NCBI GenBank assembly: GCA_019187225.1 | Contig: JABAQQ010000039.1 | Span: 91,580 to 155,579, forward strand | DNA length: 64,000 nucleotides | Direction: 5' to 3' | DNA from: Saprospiraceae bacterium | Lineage (GTDB): Bacteria > Bacteroidota > Bacteroidia > Chitinophagales > Saprospiraceae | Shown here: in pieces, positions 1-8,130 of the stretch | How positions within the stretch are numbered: the stretch's first letter is position 1 | Layout of the letters: each line of letters begins with the position of its first letter | Notes under the pieces: model-generated | Database searches by the model: none | Seen by the model: the letters and a program-made list of their open reading frames with translations, nothing else | Told to the model about the DNA's origin: nothing | Program-made: the position numbers and the translations under genes

Positions 1-195
1 AAAAAGAATTGACCTGCCTTACAATACGGGAACAAGGCGATACTCGTGTTTGACAAAGTTGCAGGGGCGAACTGCCCACTCGCGGAGTGTATTTCCCGCA
101 GATTTACGCAGATTTTTTCCCGCAGATTTACGCAGATTTGTTTGTGTAAGTTTTTTGTCTGCGCCAATATGCGGGAAAAAATCTGTCGTCCGCTT
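1..195. other. Non-coding window edge downstream of nagA
   Basis: No convincing gene is visible between the window edge and the stop of nagA. The stretch holds a two-copy 24-bp direct repeat (93-139), described separately. Open frames that run through here continue antisense into nagA and look like chance frames. Confidence 0.5.
93..139. repeat. Two-copy 24-bp direct repeat 3' of nagA
   Basis: The 23-base unit beginning TTCCCGCAGATTTACGCAG occurs at 93-115 and again at 117-139 with identical sequence. Each unit also contains an internal doubling of CGCAGATTT. It lies about 55 bases past the nagA stop. Function is unknown. Confidence 0.8.
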
Positions 196-1314
196 TCAGA
201 AGCCGATGGTCTGTCGCAAATGCAATTCCTCGTCGAAGACCACAAAATGCGCTTCGTACCCCGGCGCGATTTTACCCAAACGGTCGTCTTCGCCGGCTAC
301 CTGCGCCGGGTAAGTACCCGCCATGCGCAAGGCTTCTTCCAAAGGAATTTCTGCGAATTGCACCGCGTTTTTTACTGCCTGCCACATGGTGAGGGCAGAG
401 CCGGCCAGTACGCCCGAATCGTCCACATAGCGGTCGCCGGAAAAACGGAAACGGTAGTCGCCCATGAGGCTTTCCGTCACGGCATCGGAGATCAGGAACA
501 ATTTATCGCGCAGCAATTCCTTGGCGATCTTCAGGCTGTTGTAATCGCAGTGGATGCCGTCCGCGATGATGCTTGTCCAGGGCTTGCGATCGAAAGTGGC
601 GCCCACGAGTCCGGGTTCGCGGCTTTGAAAGGCGCTCATGGCGTTGAACAAATGCGTCACCCGGCCAACTCCTTTGTCGAGCGCACGAACGGCCTGTTGA
701 AAAGTAGCGTTCGAGTGACCCAGCGAAAGCAGAATGTCGCTTTTCAAAAACAAATCCAGCGAAGCGTCGTCCATCATTTCTGGCGCGAAAGTCATGTAAC
801 GCACCACTCCTTTGCCACGCTCGATGAGTTCGGCCACTTCCGCATGGTCGGGCGTGCGGATGTGTTGCAATGGGTGCGCGCCGCGTTTATCGGGATTGAA
901 ATAGGGCCCTTCCAGGTGCAGGCCTAACAGACCCTGTCCGCCGCTGACCCAATATTCCCGGCAGGCATCCATCGCCCGCCACATCGTTTCCAGGGGCGAG
1001 CAGGACAGCGTGATCTGGAAATGCGAAGCCCCGCCCGCGCGCACGCTTTCCCATGTTTTCCGGATGGTTTCCGCCGTCGGTTCGTTGTTGAAAAGTTTGC
1101 CGTTGCCGCCGTACACCTGGAGGTCAATGAAGGCCGGGGCGATGGAAAGGCCTTGCAGATCAATGACTTCGGAAACATATTCAGGCGGTGACTTTGAGTC
1201 GCCACCTGAATTAATGACTTGTGCGATGCGCCCGTTCTCGACCGCGACGCTGCCGCGTTCGATGATCCGGTCGCCGGTGAAGATGCGGGCGTTGGTGTAG
1301 GTACAGGTGGACAT
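196..1314 (-). CDS. nagA: N-acetylglucosamine-6-phosphate deacetylase
   Basis: Cytosolic amidohydrolase-superfamily enzyme that removes acetate from GlcNAc-6-phosphate in amino-sugar and peptidoglycan recycling. The 372-residue product has the NagA motif set: HLEGPYFN with metal ligand E135, GHSNAT with H200, THLFNAMS with H221, DGIHCD at 252-257 and SDAVTES with catalytic D277. The usual amidohydrolase HxH near residue 65 is replaced by DLQVYG, which is normal in single-metal NagA enzymes. The start at 1314 is chosen because the family N-terminus (MSTCTYTNARIF) begins there; the frame stays open 47 codons upstream, but that part is proline/arginine-rich and runs into the neighbouring gene. 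A TACCTTCG box lies only 5 bases upstream, so the mRNA may be leaderless. No other nag gene is adjacent. Confidence 0.95.
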   Translation of the reverse strand: MSTCTYTNARIFTGDRIIERGSVAVENGRIAQVINSGGDSKSPPEYVSEVIDLQGLSIAPAFIDLQVYGGNGKLFNNEPTAETIRKTWESVRAGGASHFQITLSCSPLETMWRAMDACREYWVSGGQGLLGLHLEGPYFNPDKRGAHPLQHIRTPDHAEVAELIERGKGVVRYMTFAPEMMDDASLDLFLKSDILLSLGHSNATFQQAVRALDKGVGRVTHLFNAMSAFQSREPGLVGATFDRKPWTSIIADGIHCDYNSLKIAKELLRDKLFLISDAVTESLMGDYRFRFSGDRYVDDSGVLAGSALTMWQAVKNAVQFAEIPLEEALRMAGTYPAQVAGEDDRLGKIAPGYEAHFVVFDEELHLRQTIGF

Positions 1315-1319
1315 GGGGG

Positions 1320-1327
1320 CGAAGGTA
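1320..1327 (-). promoter_or_regulatory. -7-like promoter box of nagA
   Basis: TACCTTCG on the minus strand is one base off the Bacteroidota -7 consensus TAnnTTTG. It ends 5 bases before the nagA ATG, so transcription would start at or next to the start codon. No clear -33 TTG was found. Confidence 0.4.
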
Positions 1328-1370
1328 GGAAGCGGGAGCGGCCTGAGTAACGGTTTTCTCCTGTGCGCAC

Positions 1371-2531
1371 TTAAAACTCCGGCAGCGCCTGCCAATTCCG
1401 CACCTTCCCATTGGTCCTGTCCTGGTTTTCTGTGCCTTGGTACACCAGGTAACAATCGTCGGGCGCCGTTCCGCTCAGTTTTTGGAACAATTCAAGATTT
1501 TTGAAAAAATCGGGGCGCAGGGTGTCCGCCGATTTTATTTCAAGGGGATAGAGCCGCTGCCCTTGAGACACCAGGAGGTCAATTTCGTTGCCCGTGCTGT
1601 CCGCCCAAAAATACAGGTCGGGCCGAACGCCTTTGTTGAGCAGGTTTTTCATCACTTCGTTGATGATGAAGTTCTCGAACAAAGCGCCGCGCGCAAAATG
1701 CTGGTCGAGTTCAGCAGCCGAGCGGATACGGAGCAAGGAGCAGGCGAGGCCGGTGTCGTAGAAATACAGTTTGGGCGTTTTGGTGATCCGTTTGTTGAAA
1801 TTTTTGAAAAAAGGCGGCAACAGGTAGGTCACAAAGCCGGTTTGCAACACCGACATCCAGCGGGCGATGGTGGGCGCTGAAACGCCGGTTTCGTTGGCGA
1901 GGGCGCTTTGGTTGAATATCTGGCCGACACGCCCGGCACAGAGTTGCAGGAAGCGCTCGAAGGCCGCCAGGTCGCCGATGGATTGCACCTGCCGCACGTC
2001 TCGCTCCACATAAGTTTGGATGTAGGAGGGATAGAATACGTCCGGCGGTGCCTGCTGGTCGTAAATGCGCGGGAACAATCCCCGATAAATATAGGCGAAA
2101 GCGTCCTTTTGCTCGTAAGAAGTGCCGGCGAGTTCGCGTACTGAAAACGGGAGCAGGTTGAAAATCGCCACCCTGCCCGCCAGACTTTGCGTGATTTTTT
2201 CCATCAGCAAAAAATTCTGAGAGCCGGTCAGGATAATCTCTCCATTGCGGCGCGTGTTGTCCACGTGCACCTGAATGTATGAAAATAACTCCGGCAGGTG
2301 CTGGGCTTCATCAATGACAATGCCGCGCTCGCTTTGTTGCAAAAACCGGAAGGGATTGTCGCGGGCAAACTGACGGGTCAGCGGGTTTTCCAGGTTGGCG
2401 TATTCGTAATCCGGAAAAATCTGTTTCGCCAGGGTGGTTTTCCCCGACTGACGCGGGCCGGTAATGCTTACGACGGGCATTTTGCCCGCAATGTCGCGGA
2501 TTTTTTCTCCCAACTGCCTGTTTATCAGCAT
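1371..2531 (-). CDS. AAA-family ATPase with DUF4143 C-terminal domain
   Basis: Predicted P-loop ATPase of the AAA_14/DUF4143 type, about 386 residues, a widespread family of unknown cellular role often found next to mobile DNA. Walker A is GPRQSGKT (residues 25-32), Walker B is IVIDEAQ (71-77) and the sensor segment is LTGSQ. The C-terminal half carries the nuclease-like DUF4143 region, ending with an EIDLLV...YPLEIKSA segment that resembles a PD-(D/E)XK core (D, then ExK). The start at 2531 is preferred over the in-frame ATG at 2567 because a TACCTTTG promoter box occupies 2565-2572 and would overlap the longer start. It ends 56 bases before the nagA start; a shared operon is possible, although nagA has its own promoter-like box. 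Confidence 0.85.
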   Translation of the reverse strand: MLINRQLGEKIRDIAGKMPVVSITGPRQSGKTTLAKQIFPDYEYANLENPLTRQFARDNPFRFLQQSERGIVIDEAQHLPELFSYIQVHVDNTRRNGEIILTGSQNFLLMEKITQSLAGRVAIFNLLPFSVRELAGTSYEQKDAFAYIYRGLFPRIYDQQAPPDVFYPSYIQTYVERDVRQVQSIGDLAAFERFLQLCAGRVGQIFNQSALANETGVSAPTIARWMSVLQTGFVTYLLPPFFKNFNKRITKTPKLYFYDTGLACSLLRIRSAAELDQHFARGALFENFIINEVMKNLLNKGVRPDLYFWADSTGNEIDLLVSQGQRLYPLEIKSADTLRPDFFKNLELFQKLSGTAPDDCYLVYQGTENQDRTNGKVRNWQALPEF

Positions 2532-2564
2532 TGTTTGCAAATTTAATATCGGATGTTTAATTTG

Positions 2565-2572
2565 CAAAGGTA
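2565..2572 (-). promoter_or_regulatory. -7 promoter box (TACCTTTG) of the AAA/DUF4143 gene
   Basis: Exact match to the Bacteroidota -7 consensus TAnnTTTG on the minus strand, 33 bases before the ATG at 2531. It predicts a leader of roughly 25-30 bases and argues against the upstream start at 2567. A properly spaced -33 TTG was not found. Confidence 0.45.
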
Positions 2573-2691
2573 AAAAAAGCGCAAGAAAAAATGAGTGAGA
2601 AGGGCGGCAGGAAGTGGAGTACCTACAAACGAGACTACCAGGTTTTTTCCCTCCGAAAAATTAAGTCACTTGCCAGACAGCCTACTTCCTT

Positions 2692-3744
2692 TCACCCCAC
2701 CACCTCCCACACCGTCACCGGCTGCGCTTTATTCTTCATTTGTATCTCCCCGATCTTTTGGCACTGGAACAGCGCTTTCGCTTTTTCATACGTCGCTTCA
2801 TTGATAAGGATCTGCCCCGGTTTGGCGGCCGACTGCAGGCGCTGGGCGGTGTTGACCACATCGCCGATGACGGTAAAATCGAAGCGGCGGAGCGTGGCGG
2901 AGCCGATGTTCCCCGAAATGACTTCCCCGGTGTTGATGCCTGTGGATAATTTGGGTAAAAAAGTCTGTTCGCCGGAAAGGGGGTCTTCCATGGATTGGAT
3001 CTGCGTATTGACGGCCAGGGCGGTGCGGAGAGCCCTTGCGAGGTGGTCTTTGTCCTTGAAAACGGCCAGGACGGCGTCGCCCATGAATTTGTCCACGTTG
3101 CCGCCTTCGGCGATGATGGCCTTGACGATGATGTCGAAGTATTTGTTGAGCAGGCGCACCACCACATCGGGCGGCTCGCGTTCGGAAATGGCCGTGAAGC
3201 CGCAGATGTCTATAAAAGCAATGGTGGCTTCTATGGTCTCATTCTCCAGCAGGGAGGATTCAAATTCCTGACCGCACATGAAGCGCAGCACGCTGTCGTC
3301 CACGTACATTTTCAGGATGTTGTTCTCATGAACGGCCCGGACGGTATCTTTGAGTTGCTGACAATATTTCAGGGTTTTTTGCAGGGTGCGTTCAAAATCC
3401 TGAAAATCGAGGGGCTTTGTGATAAAATCGAAAGCGCCGCGGTTCATAGCGGTGCGGATATTGGCCATGTCGCCGTAGGCGGAAATGATGACGGTTTTGA
3501 GCAGGGGGCTCAGTTCTTCGAGTTTTTGGAGCAACGTCAGACCATCCATCACGGGCATATTGATGTCGGTGAACACCATTTCCGTTTCGGGATTGTCGCG
3601 GAGTTTGGATAAAGCTTCGGCGCCGTTTTGCGCGAAAACGAATTCGTACTCGTGTTCGCGTATTTCGCGCCGGAACTTCTGGCGGATAAGTTGCGCCACA
3701 TCGTCTTCGTCGTCCACGACTAATATTTTGTGTTTCGCATTCAT
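2692..3744 (-). CDS. Response regulator with class III adenylate cyclase output
   Basis: Two-domain signalling protein of 350 residues. The N-terminal receiver has acidic pocket D11/D12, phospho-acceptor D60 (FTDINMP) and K110 (TKPLDF). The C-terminal class III cyclase spans about 170-350, with metal-binding D179 (FIDICGFT) and D223 (FMGDAVLA), K219 in the substrate-selecting position, T291 in FTVIGD, and N298 and R302 in VVNTAQR. Lys plus Thr favours ATP over GTP, so the product is probably cAMP. A linker at about 125-165 joins the domains. The start overlaps the preceding receiver gene by 4 bases, so this is the last gene of a three-gene operon and its cyclase is presumably switched by the upstream histidine kinase. 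Confidence 0.93.
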   Translation of the reverse strand: MNAKHKILVVDDEDDVAQLIRQKFRREIREHEYEFVFAQNGAEALSKLRDNPETEMVFTDINMPVMDGLTLLQKLEELSPLLKTVIISAYGDMANIRTAMNRGAFDFITKPLDFQDFERTLQKTLKYCQQLKDTVRAVHENNILKMYVDDSVLRFMCGQEFESSLLENETIEATIAFIDICGFTAISEREPPDVVVRLLNKYFDIIVKAIIAEGGNVDKFMGDAVLAVFKDKDHLARALRTALAVNTQIQSMEDPLSGEQTFLPKLSTGINTGEVISGNIGSATLRRFDFTVIGDVVNTAQRLQSAAKPGQILINEATYEKAKALFQCQKIGEIQMKNKAQPVTVWEVVG

Positions 3745-4115
3745 GAAAGGCTGATCAGTTTTTGTTTCAGGGTGCTGAAATCCAACGGTTTGTGCAGGAA
3801 GTCATTGGCGCCGGAGCGCATGGCTTCATCGTAATTGGCGGCGTCGCCGTAGGCCGTTATCATCACGATGAACGGCGGCGGCGCAGGGGCGTTTTCCCGG
3901 ATGCGGCGCAACAGTTCGAGGCCGCTCATACCCGGCATGTTGATGTCGGAAAGGATGAGTATGGCTTCGGAGGGGTGTTCCCGCAGATAGGCGAGGGCTT
4001 CTTCGCCCGAAAAGCAAAAGGCGAAATCGAAAGTTGATTCCCGGATCTCGCGGCGGAAACGCTGCTCGAAGAGGGTTTTGATGTCTTGCTCGTCGTCGAC
4101 AACTAATATTTTCAT
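3741..4115 (-). CDS. Single-domain response regulator (CheY-like)
   Basis: A 124-residue stand-alone receiver with D8/D9, phospho-acceptor D57 ([12 protein letters not shown]), T87 (MITAYG) and K109 (HKPLDF). It has no output domain, so it either interacts directly with a partner or serves as phosphate carrier or sink. Its sequence resembles the receiver of the next gene (FRREIRE, DINMP, ITAYGD/ISAYGD, KPLDF), suggesting duplication within the operon. It overlaps both neighbours by 4 bases (ATGA), indicating translational coupling between the kinase gene and the cyclase gene. Confidence 0.93.
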   Translation of the reverse strand: MKILVVDDEQDIKTLFEQRFRREIRESTFDFAFCFSGEEALAYLREHPSEAILILSDINMPGMSGLELLRRIRENAPAPPPFIVMITAYGDAANYDEAMRSGANDFLHKPLDFSTLKQKLISLS

Positions 4116-5476
4116 GTGTATGTTTTTATCGGCAATTTTATCACGAAAGTAGTCCCTTCTCCTTCCTTGCTTTCCACCTCCAGAGTCCCCCCATGCCCTT
4201 TCGTCACGATGTCGTACGCCAGCGACAGTCCGAGTCCGGTACCTTGCCCGGTGGGTTTGGTGGTGAAAAACGGCTGGAAAATTTTGGCTTTTACGCCATC
4301 GGGCATGCCTGTGCCGTTGTCTTTGACTTTTATAACAATCTGACGGTTTGCTCTTTGGGTGGAAACTGCAACGGTGGGCTCGTAGGTGTCGGACTCCGCG
4401 AGCGACCGTTTCTTTTGATTCACGGCATAAAATGCGTTGTTGATCAGATTCAAAAGGACCCGACCCAAATCCTGCGGCACGACCTCGATCTTTCCGATGG
4501 CCGGGTCGAAGTCCGTCACCATTTTGGCGTTGAAACTTTTGTCTTTCGCGCGCAGGCCGTGGTACGCCAGGCGCAGGTACTCGTCGGCGAGGGCGTTGAG
4601 GTCGGTGGGTTCTTTGGCGCCGGTGCTGGTGCGGGCGTGCTGGAGCATGCCTGTCACGATGCTTGCCGCGCGTTTGCCGTGGTGGCTGATCTTTTCCTGG
4701 TTCTGGCTGAGGTCTTTCACCAGGTCCTTCACCAGGTCTTTGTCGGGTTCGGGTTTTTCGATCTCTTCCACCAGTTCGTGCGCCAGCTCGACGCTGAGTT
4801 CCGAGAAATTATTGACAAAATTCAGGGGGTTTTGTATCTCATGGGCGATGCCGGCGGTGAGTTCGCCGAGTGAAGCCATCTTTTCGGATTGCACCAGTTG
4901 GGCCTGGGCGGCCTTGAGATCGGAGAGGGTTTTTTCCAGTTCTTCTTTTTGGCGGGTCAGTTCGACGGTGCGTTCGGTTACCAGGTGCTCCAGTTCAGCT
5001 TTGCGGGTCTCCGCCTGGCGGATGCGCTCTTCCTCCTTGCGCCGTTGCTTTACTTCTTTGTTGTTCTGTACGAAGGCGTAAATGCCGAATCCCATGAGCC
5101 ACAGAAAAGCGAAATTTTGGGCGGAAACCAGAAGTCCGTGGTTCGCTTCAAATAAGGATGGCGCGATGAAAGCGACCAGGCTGTTGATACAATACACCAC
5201 CGCATACGGCAAAAGCGCCAGCGAATACAACCGGGCAGGGCGATAATCGCGCAACAGAAACACCGTTATCAACAGTATCGCGTAGATCACTTCGCCGTAC
5301 CATTCGCCGAGGAAACGGAGAAAGGGAATAAGCGTCAGCACAAACAACGCGATGGAACCTATCCATACTTTGGACAGCACTTTGTCCCATTCGGGTAGCC
5401 GCAGGGGTGTTTCCAGCGATTTGCGGATTCCGTAAATGGCGGGAATGGAGATCAGTATCAGTGGCGCCAGTTCCAT
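4112..5476 (-). CDS. Membrane sensor histidine kinase
   Basis: First gene of the operon, 454 residues. Residues 1-135 contain about five hydrophobic segments and no recognisable periplasmic sensor fold, so it may sense something in the membrane. A basic, highly charged coiled coil (about 140-200) leads to the H box GIAHEIQNPLNF with phospho-acceptor H212. The dimerisation helices contain a small in-frame duplication, DLVKDLVKDL. The ATPase half shows the N box (NLINNAFYAV), G1 (DNGTGMPDG) and G2 (GTGLGLSLAYD). Its partners are the two receivers encoded immediately downstream. Its 5' leader is part of a ~100-bp dispersed element (5487-5589). Confidence 0.93.
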   Translation of the reverse strand: MELAPLILISIPAIYGIRKSLETPLRLPEWDKVLSKVWIGSIALFVLTLIPFLRFLGEWYGEVIYAILLITVFLLRDYRPARLYSLALLPYAVVYCINSLVAFIAPSLFEANHGLLVSAQNFAFLWLMGFGIYAFVQNNKEVKQRRKEEERIRQAETRKAELEHLVTERTVELTRQKEELEKTLSDLKAAQAQLVQSEKMASLGELTAGIAHEIQNPLNFVNNFSELSVELAHELVEEIEKPEPDKDLVKDLVKDLSQNQEKISHHGKRAASIVTGMLQHARTSTGAKEPTDLNALADEYLRLAYHGLRAKDKSFNAKMVTDFDPAIGKIEVVPQDLGRVLLNLINNAFYAVNQKKRSLAESDTYEPTVAVSTQRANRQIVIKVKDNGTGMPDGVKAKIFQPFFTTKPTGQGTGLGLSLAYDIVTKGHGGTLEVESKEGEGTTFVIKLPIKTYT

Positions 5477-5486
5477 AGAGTGAATG

Positions 5487-5589
5487 ATAGTCGTTTGAAA
5501 GTGGTTTGAATGGTTTGAGTTGTTAGAAATTGTTGGTAGCCGATCTTTTAAAAGTGACTGTCGTTCAAAACCACTTTGCGCTGGCTATA
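5487..5589. repeat. ~100-bp dispersed palindromic element, copy 1
   Basis: Starts ATAGTCGTTTGAAAGTGG and ends CTATA. It aligns over its whole length, with few mismatches, to 12900-12998. The two ends are inverted relative to each other (AAAGTGGTTTGAA on the left, TTCAAAACCACTTT on the right), so it can fold back. It fills the gap between the kinase start and the M48/TPR stop. Half copies occur at 34750-34779 and 42104-42131. It has no coding capacity. Confidence 0.75.
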
Positions 5590-5590
5590 C

Positions 5591-7201
5591 TTATTTTTTA
5601 ATGGCTTTTTCTCTGCATTCCTTCGCCTGCCGGTTGTCGGGAGATTTGGCCAATACTTTGTCGAGCCAGACCAAGCCTTCTTTGGGCAAGCCGAATTCGA
5701 CCAGCAGGCAGCCGATTTTTACGGAAGAATTGCCGACCAATACCGTGTTTTCAAACACCTTTTCAAAATCCTTGTCGGCCTCCGCTTTTTGCCCCAATAC
5801 TTGCTTCGACACGCCGCGGTACAGGTAAGCGTCAGCATACGGCCCTTTTTTTTCCAGAAATTTATCAAAATCAGCAATGGCTTCGCGGTGCTTGCCCATA
5901 GATTGGTAACATTTTCCGCGATCCAGGTAACTGTCAAATTTTTCCGGATCGAGGGATTGGAGGCGGTTGTAATCTTCCACCGCTTCGGCAAAGCGGTTGG
6001 AAAATTGTTTGGCGGCAGCGCGCAGATCGAGGGCGTCGAAATAATCCGGATCGGCCTTCAGGGCCATGTCGAAATCGGCGATGGCTTTTTCGTATTCGCC
6101 GAAGCTGTACCGGATATTGCCGTGCCAGTAGTGCGCCTGCGCAAAGTCGGGTTTGACCTGCACGGCTTTGTCCAGGTCTTTGAGCGCGGCTTCGCTGTCG
6201 TCCATTTTCATTTTCACCCAGGCCCGGCCCAGGTAGGCGTCGGCGTATTTGGCGTCAAGGCGGATGGCGCGGTTATAATCGGCCAGGGCCAGCGAATCGC
6301 GGTCGAGTCGGCGGTAGGCGTAGCCGCGCTCGGCGAATGCGACCGGGTTTTTGGAGCGCATCGAGATATAGGTGGAGTAGTCTGAGATGGCGTCGTTGAA
6401 GTTGACACGGATCTCGTCCACGTTTTCGATGTCCACTTTGCGTTTGCCGCGTTCGAGATAGGCGTCGGCGTAATCTTCTTTGAGTTCTATGGCCTGGTCG
6501 AGCAGTTCGATGGCTTTGTAGGGGTCTTTTTCGGCAAGGGCGCGGTCGTAGAATTTCTTTTCGTCGGAATCGGCTGCTGCCGAGCCGCCCGTATTTTCTG
6601 CGGCGTCGGCGAGTTCCTGCGCTTGTTTCCAGCCCACGGCCAAGGCTTCCAGACGGGCGCGCTTGGGCGGGTGCGTTTTGGAGTCGGTTTCGAGGGAAAA
6701 AGTATTGATGCCTGCCTGCGCTTCTTCCAGCGTGGCACCGAGCCGGAACAAGATGCCGCCCGCGAACTTGTCGGCTTCGAGTTCGTATTGTTTCCGCACT
6801 TTCGGGTCGGTCGTTTCCAGGTCGTGGTTGCTCAGATGGTGCCCGATCTCGTGCGCCAGTACACACCAGGCCGCCCATTGGGTATTGGCTTCTTTTTTAA
6901 AATTTTCCAGAAATGCCGTGCTGTACAGGATGAAGCGCCGCTTCCCGATGGTCGTCGCCAGGGCGTTGTTGCAGTCTGCCGATTTGATGATAAAGTTCTG
7001 CGGCAACACGTTCACCTGCATGATGCGTTCCACGATCTGTTTCGCTTCCGACGAAGCTTCGTAGGTATAGACCTCAGGCAGTGTGTCGGCGGCGGCGAAG
7101 TTGCAGCTGTATTGGATGGTCATGGCCTCCTGTGCACAGATTGGCAGGGGGAATGCCCATACCCATACGAACCGCAATAGAACAATTTTAATGCTTTTCA
7201 T
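5591..7201 (-). CDS. Secreted M48-type metallopeptidase with TPR repeats
   Basis: The 536-residue product starts with a signal peptide (about 1-23, cleavage near ICAQ) and a peptidase domain with zinc motif HEIGHH (H117, E118, H121) and a downstream ELEADKFAG helix supplying E142, the layout of the M48/BepA group. From about residue 215 to the end there are some eight to nine TPR units (repeats of the AYLERGKAK/ADYNRAIRLDPKYADAY type), as in BepA-like outer-membrane quality-control proteases. Probably periplasmic. The next two upstream genes on the same strand are a membrane protein and another M48 protein. A MITE-like palindrome (7214-7377) lies directly upstream, within the presumed promoter region. 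Substrate unknown. Confidence 0.88.
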   Translation of the reverse strand: MKSIKIVLLRFVWVWAFPLPICAQEAMTIQYSCNFAAADTLPEVYTYEASSEAKQIVERIMQVNVLPQNFIIKSADCNNALATTIGKRRFILYSTAFLENFKKEANTQWAAWCVLAHEIGHHLSNHDLETTDPKVRKQYELEADKFAGGILFRLGATLEEAQAGINTFSLETDSKTHPPKRARLEALAVGWKQAQELADAAENTGGSAAADSDEKKFYDRALAEKDPYKAIELLDQAIELKEDYADAYLERGKRKVDIENVDEIRVNFNDAISDYSTYISMRSKNPVAFAERGYAYRRLDRDSLALADYNRAIRLDAKYADAYLGRAWVKMKMDDSEAALKDLDKAVQVKPDFAQAHYWHGNIRYSFGEYEKAIADFDMALKADPDYFDALDLRAAAKQFSNRFAEAVEDYNRLQSLDPEKFDSYLDRGKCYQSMGKHREAIADFDKFLEKKGPYADAYLYRGVSKQVLGQKAEADKDFEKVFENTVLVGNSSVKIGCLLVEFGLPKEGLVWLDKVLAKSPDNRQAKECREKAIKK

Positions 7202-7213
7202 AGCGTGTTTCTT

Positions 7214-7377
7214 ATTGAGGGTATCTCATAAGTAAATTTGAAATTTAGAACACCGAATTTTTATGAAACACATAGGCACATAGCGCACATAGATTTTATT
7301 ATATGTCCTATATGTCTATGTGTTGAAATTAAATTCTATCACGTTTTTCAAAATCTGACTTATGAGACAGCCTCAAT
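7214..7377. mobile_element. MITE-like palindromic element
   Basis: A 164-bp non-coding segment bounded by ATTGAGG at the left and CCTCAAT at the right. Reading inward from both ends, the strands match imperfectly over nearly the whole length: ATTGAGG..T.TCTCATAAGT at the tips, GAATTT further in, and AACACATAG.CA.ATAG near the centre. It is AT-richer than its surroundings. No transposase is encoded and no clear target duplication is visible beside the tips. It could be a miniature inverted-repeat element or simply a long intergenic hairpin. The tip resembles ends I associate with insertion sequences, but no parent is in the window. Confidence 0.55.
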
Positions 7378-7379
7378 GT

Positions 7380-8099
7380 TTACATTTTTTCAACAAATCC
7401 GATCGTCGCCATCGTCAATCTGTTCAATTCCCGCTGCAGCGCATCGGGTGGCAGCAGGTTGAGATCGCGTTGTTTTATCCATTCGTTGTGCTGGTTTTGC
7501 AGCACGACAATGGCGTTTCCTTCCGATTGAAGATGTCCGCGCAGGTGTTCCAGCGTCGCACCCAACCCATTGTCCCCAACGAGCAGTTGGAAGGCTTGTA
7601 CCTGGGCGACGTGGCCCGTTCGCTGCGCAAATTCGGCTTTTTTGGCGACATATTGCTGCATGATCGCTGGATTCGGACGAAAAAGCGATTCTTTCCTGAA
7701 ATATAACAACGAGAAAGCGGCCAGTAAAATGATCTGGAACGGTACCAACCACAGGTACGATTTCGCCAGATACTCCTCGATGCTCCAGTTGCCGGTTGCG
7801 ACCGGCAAGGCGAACAGGGTCACGGCTACAAGCAAAAGATACGTCAACGCTCCAAAATATACGAGCAGAAATGTAGCCCGCATCAGGACTTTCGAAGGGT
7901 TTTTATTCAGCAAAACGGCAAGGAACAGCAACAGTAAAGCAGGCAGCAATTGGACGAAAGCCCAGCCCCAGGCCTGTGCCTCGATGCCTTCATACTTGCC
8001 GGCCAGCGTTTGCACAAAAACAAGTAAAACAAGCACGGCAGTGAAGCCGAGCCAGAGCCAGAGGAGTTTTTTTCGGGTGTCGGCGAGGAGAATGAGCAT
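7380..8099 (-). CDS. Predicted inner-membrane protein of unknown function
   Basis: The 239-residue product has about five hydrophobic segments in its first 150 residues (the first from LWLWLGFTAVLVLLVF, later ones around LLPALLLLFLAVLL and IILLAAFSLLYF), followed by a charged, helical C-terminal cytosolic tail. No family recognised. The start at 8099 is chosen because the transmembrane protein begins there; upstream codons in frame read into a heptameric DNA repeat (8100-8128) and into the next gene. It lies between two genes for M48 peptidases on the same strand, so a shared envelope process is plausible but unproven. Confidence 0.75.
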   Translation of the reverse strand: MLILLADTRKKLLWLWLGFTAVLVLLVFVQTLAGKYEGIEAQAWGWAFVQLLPALLLLFLAVLLNKNPSKVLMRATFLLVYFGALTYLLLVAVTLFALPVATGNWSIEEYLAKSYLWLVPFQIILLAAFSLLYFRKESLFRPNPAIMQQYVAKKAEFAQRTGHVAQVQAFQLLVGDNGLGATLEHLRGHLQSEGNAIVVLQNQHNEWIKQRDLNLLPPDALQRELNRLTMATIGFVEKM

Positions 8100-8128
8100 G
8101 ACGGTGGACGGTGGATGGTAGACGGTAG
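8100..8128. repeat. Heptamer-type leader repeat before the 7380-8099 gene
   Basis: On the coding (minus) strand the bases just before the ATG are about four degenerate copies of a 7-bp unit, CCGTCTA/CCGTCCA/CCATCCA. The same unit forms the long array at 53713-53884. Confidence 0.75.
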
Positions 8129-8130
8129 AT

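Noticed and set aside
46-927. Long plus-strand frame opposite nagA
   Set aside because: It is antisense to a gene with intact catalytic motifs and gives no recognisable protein.
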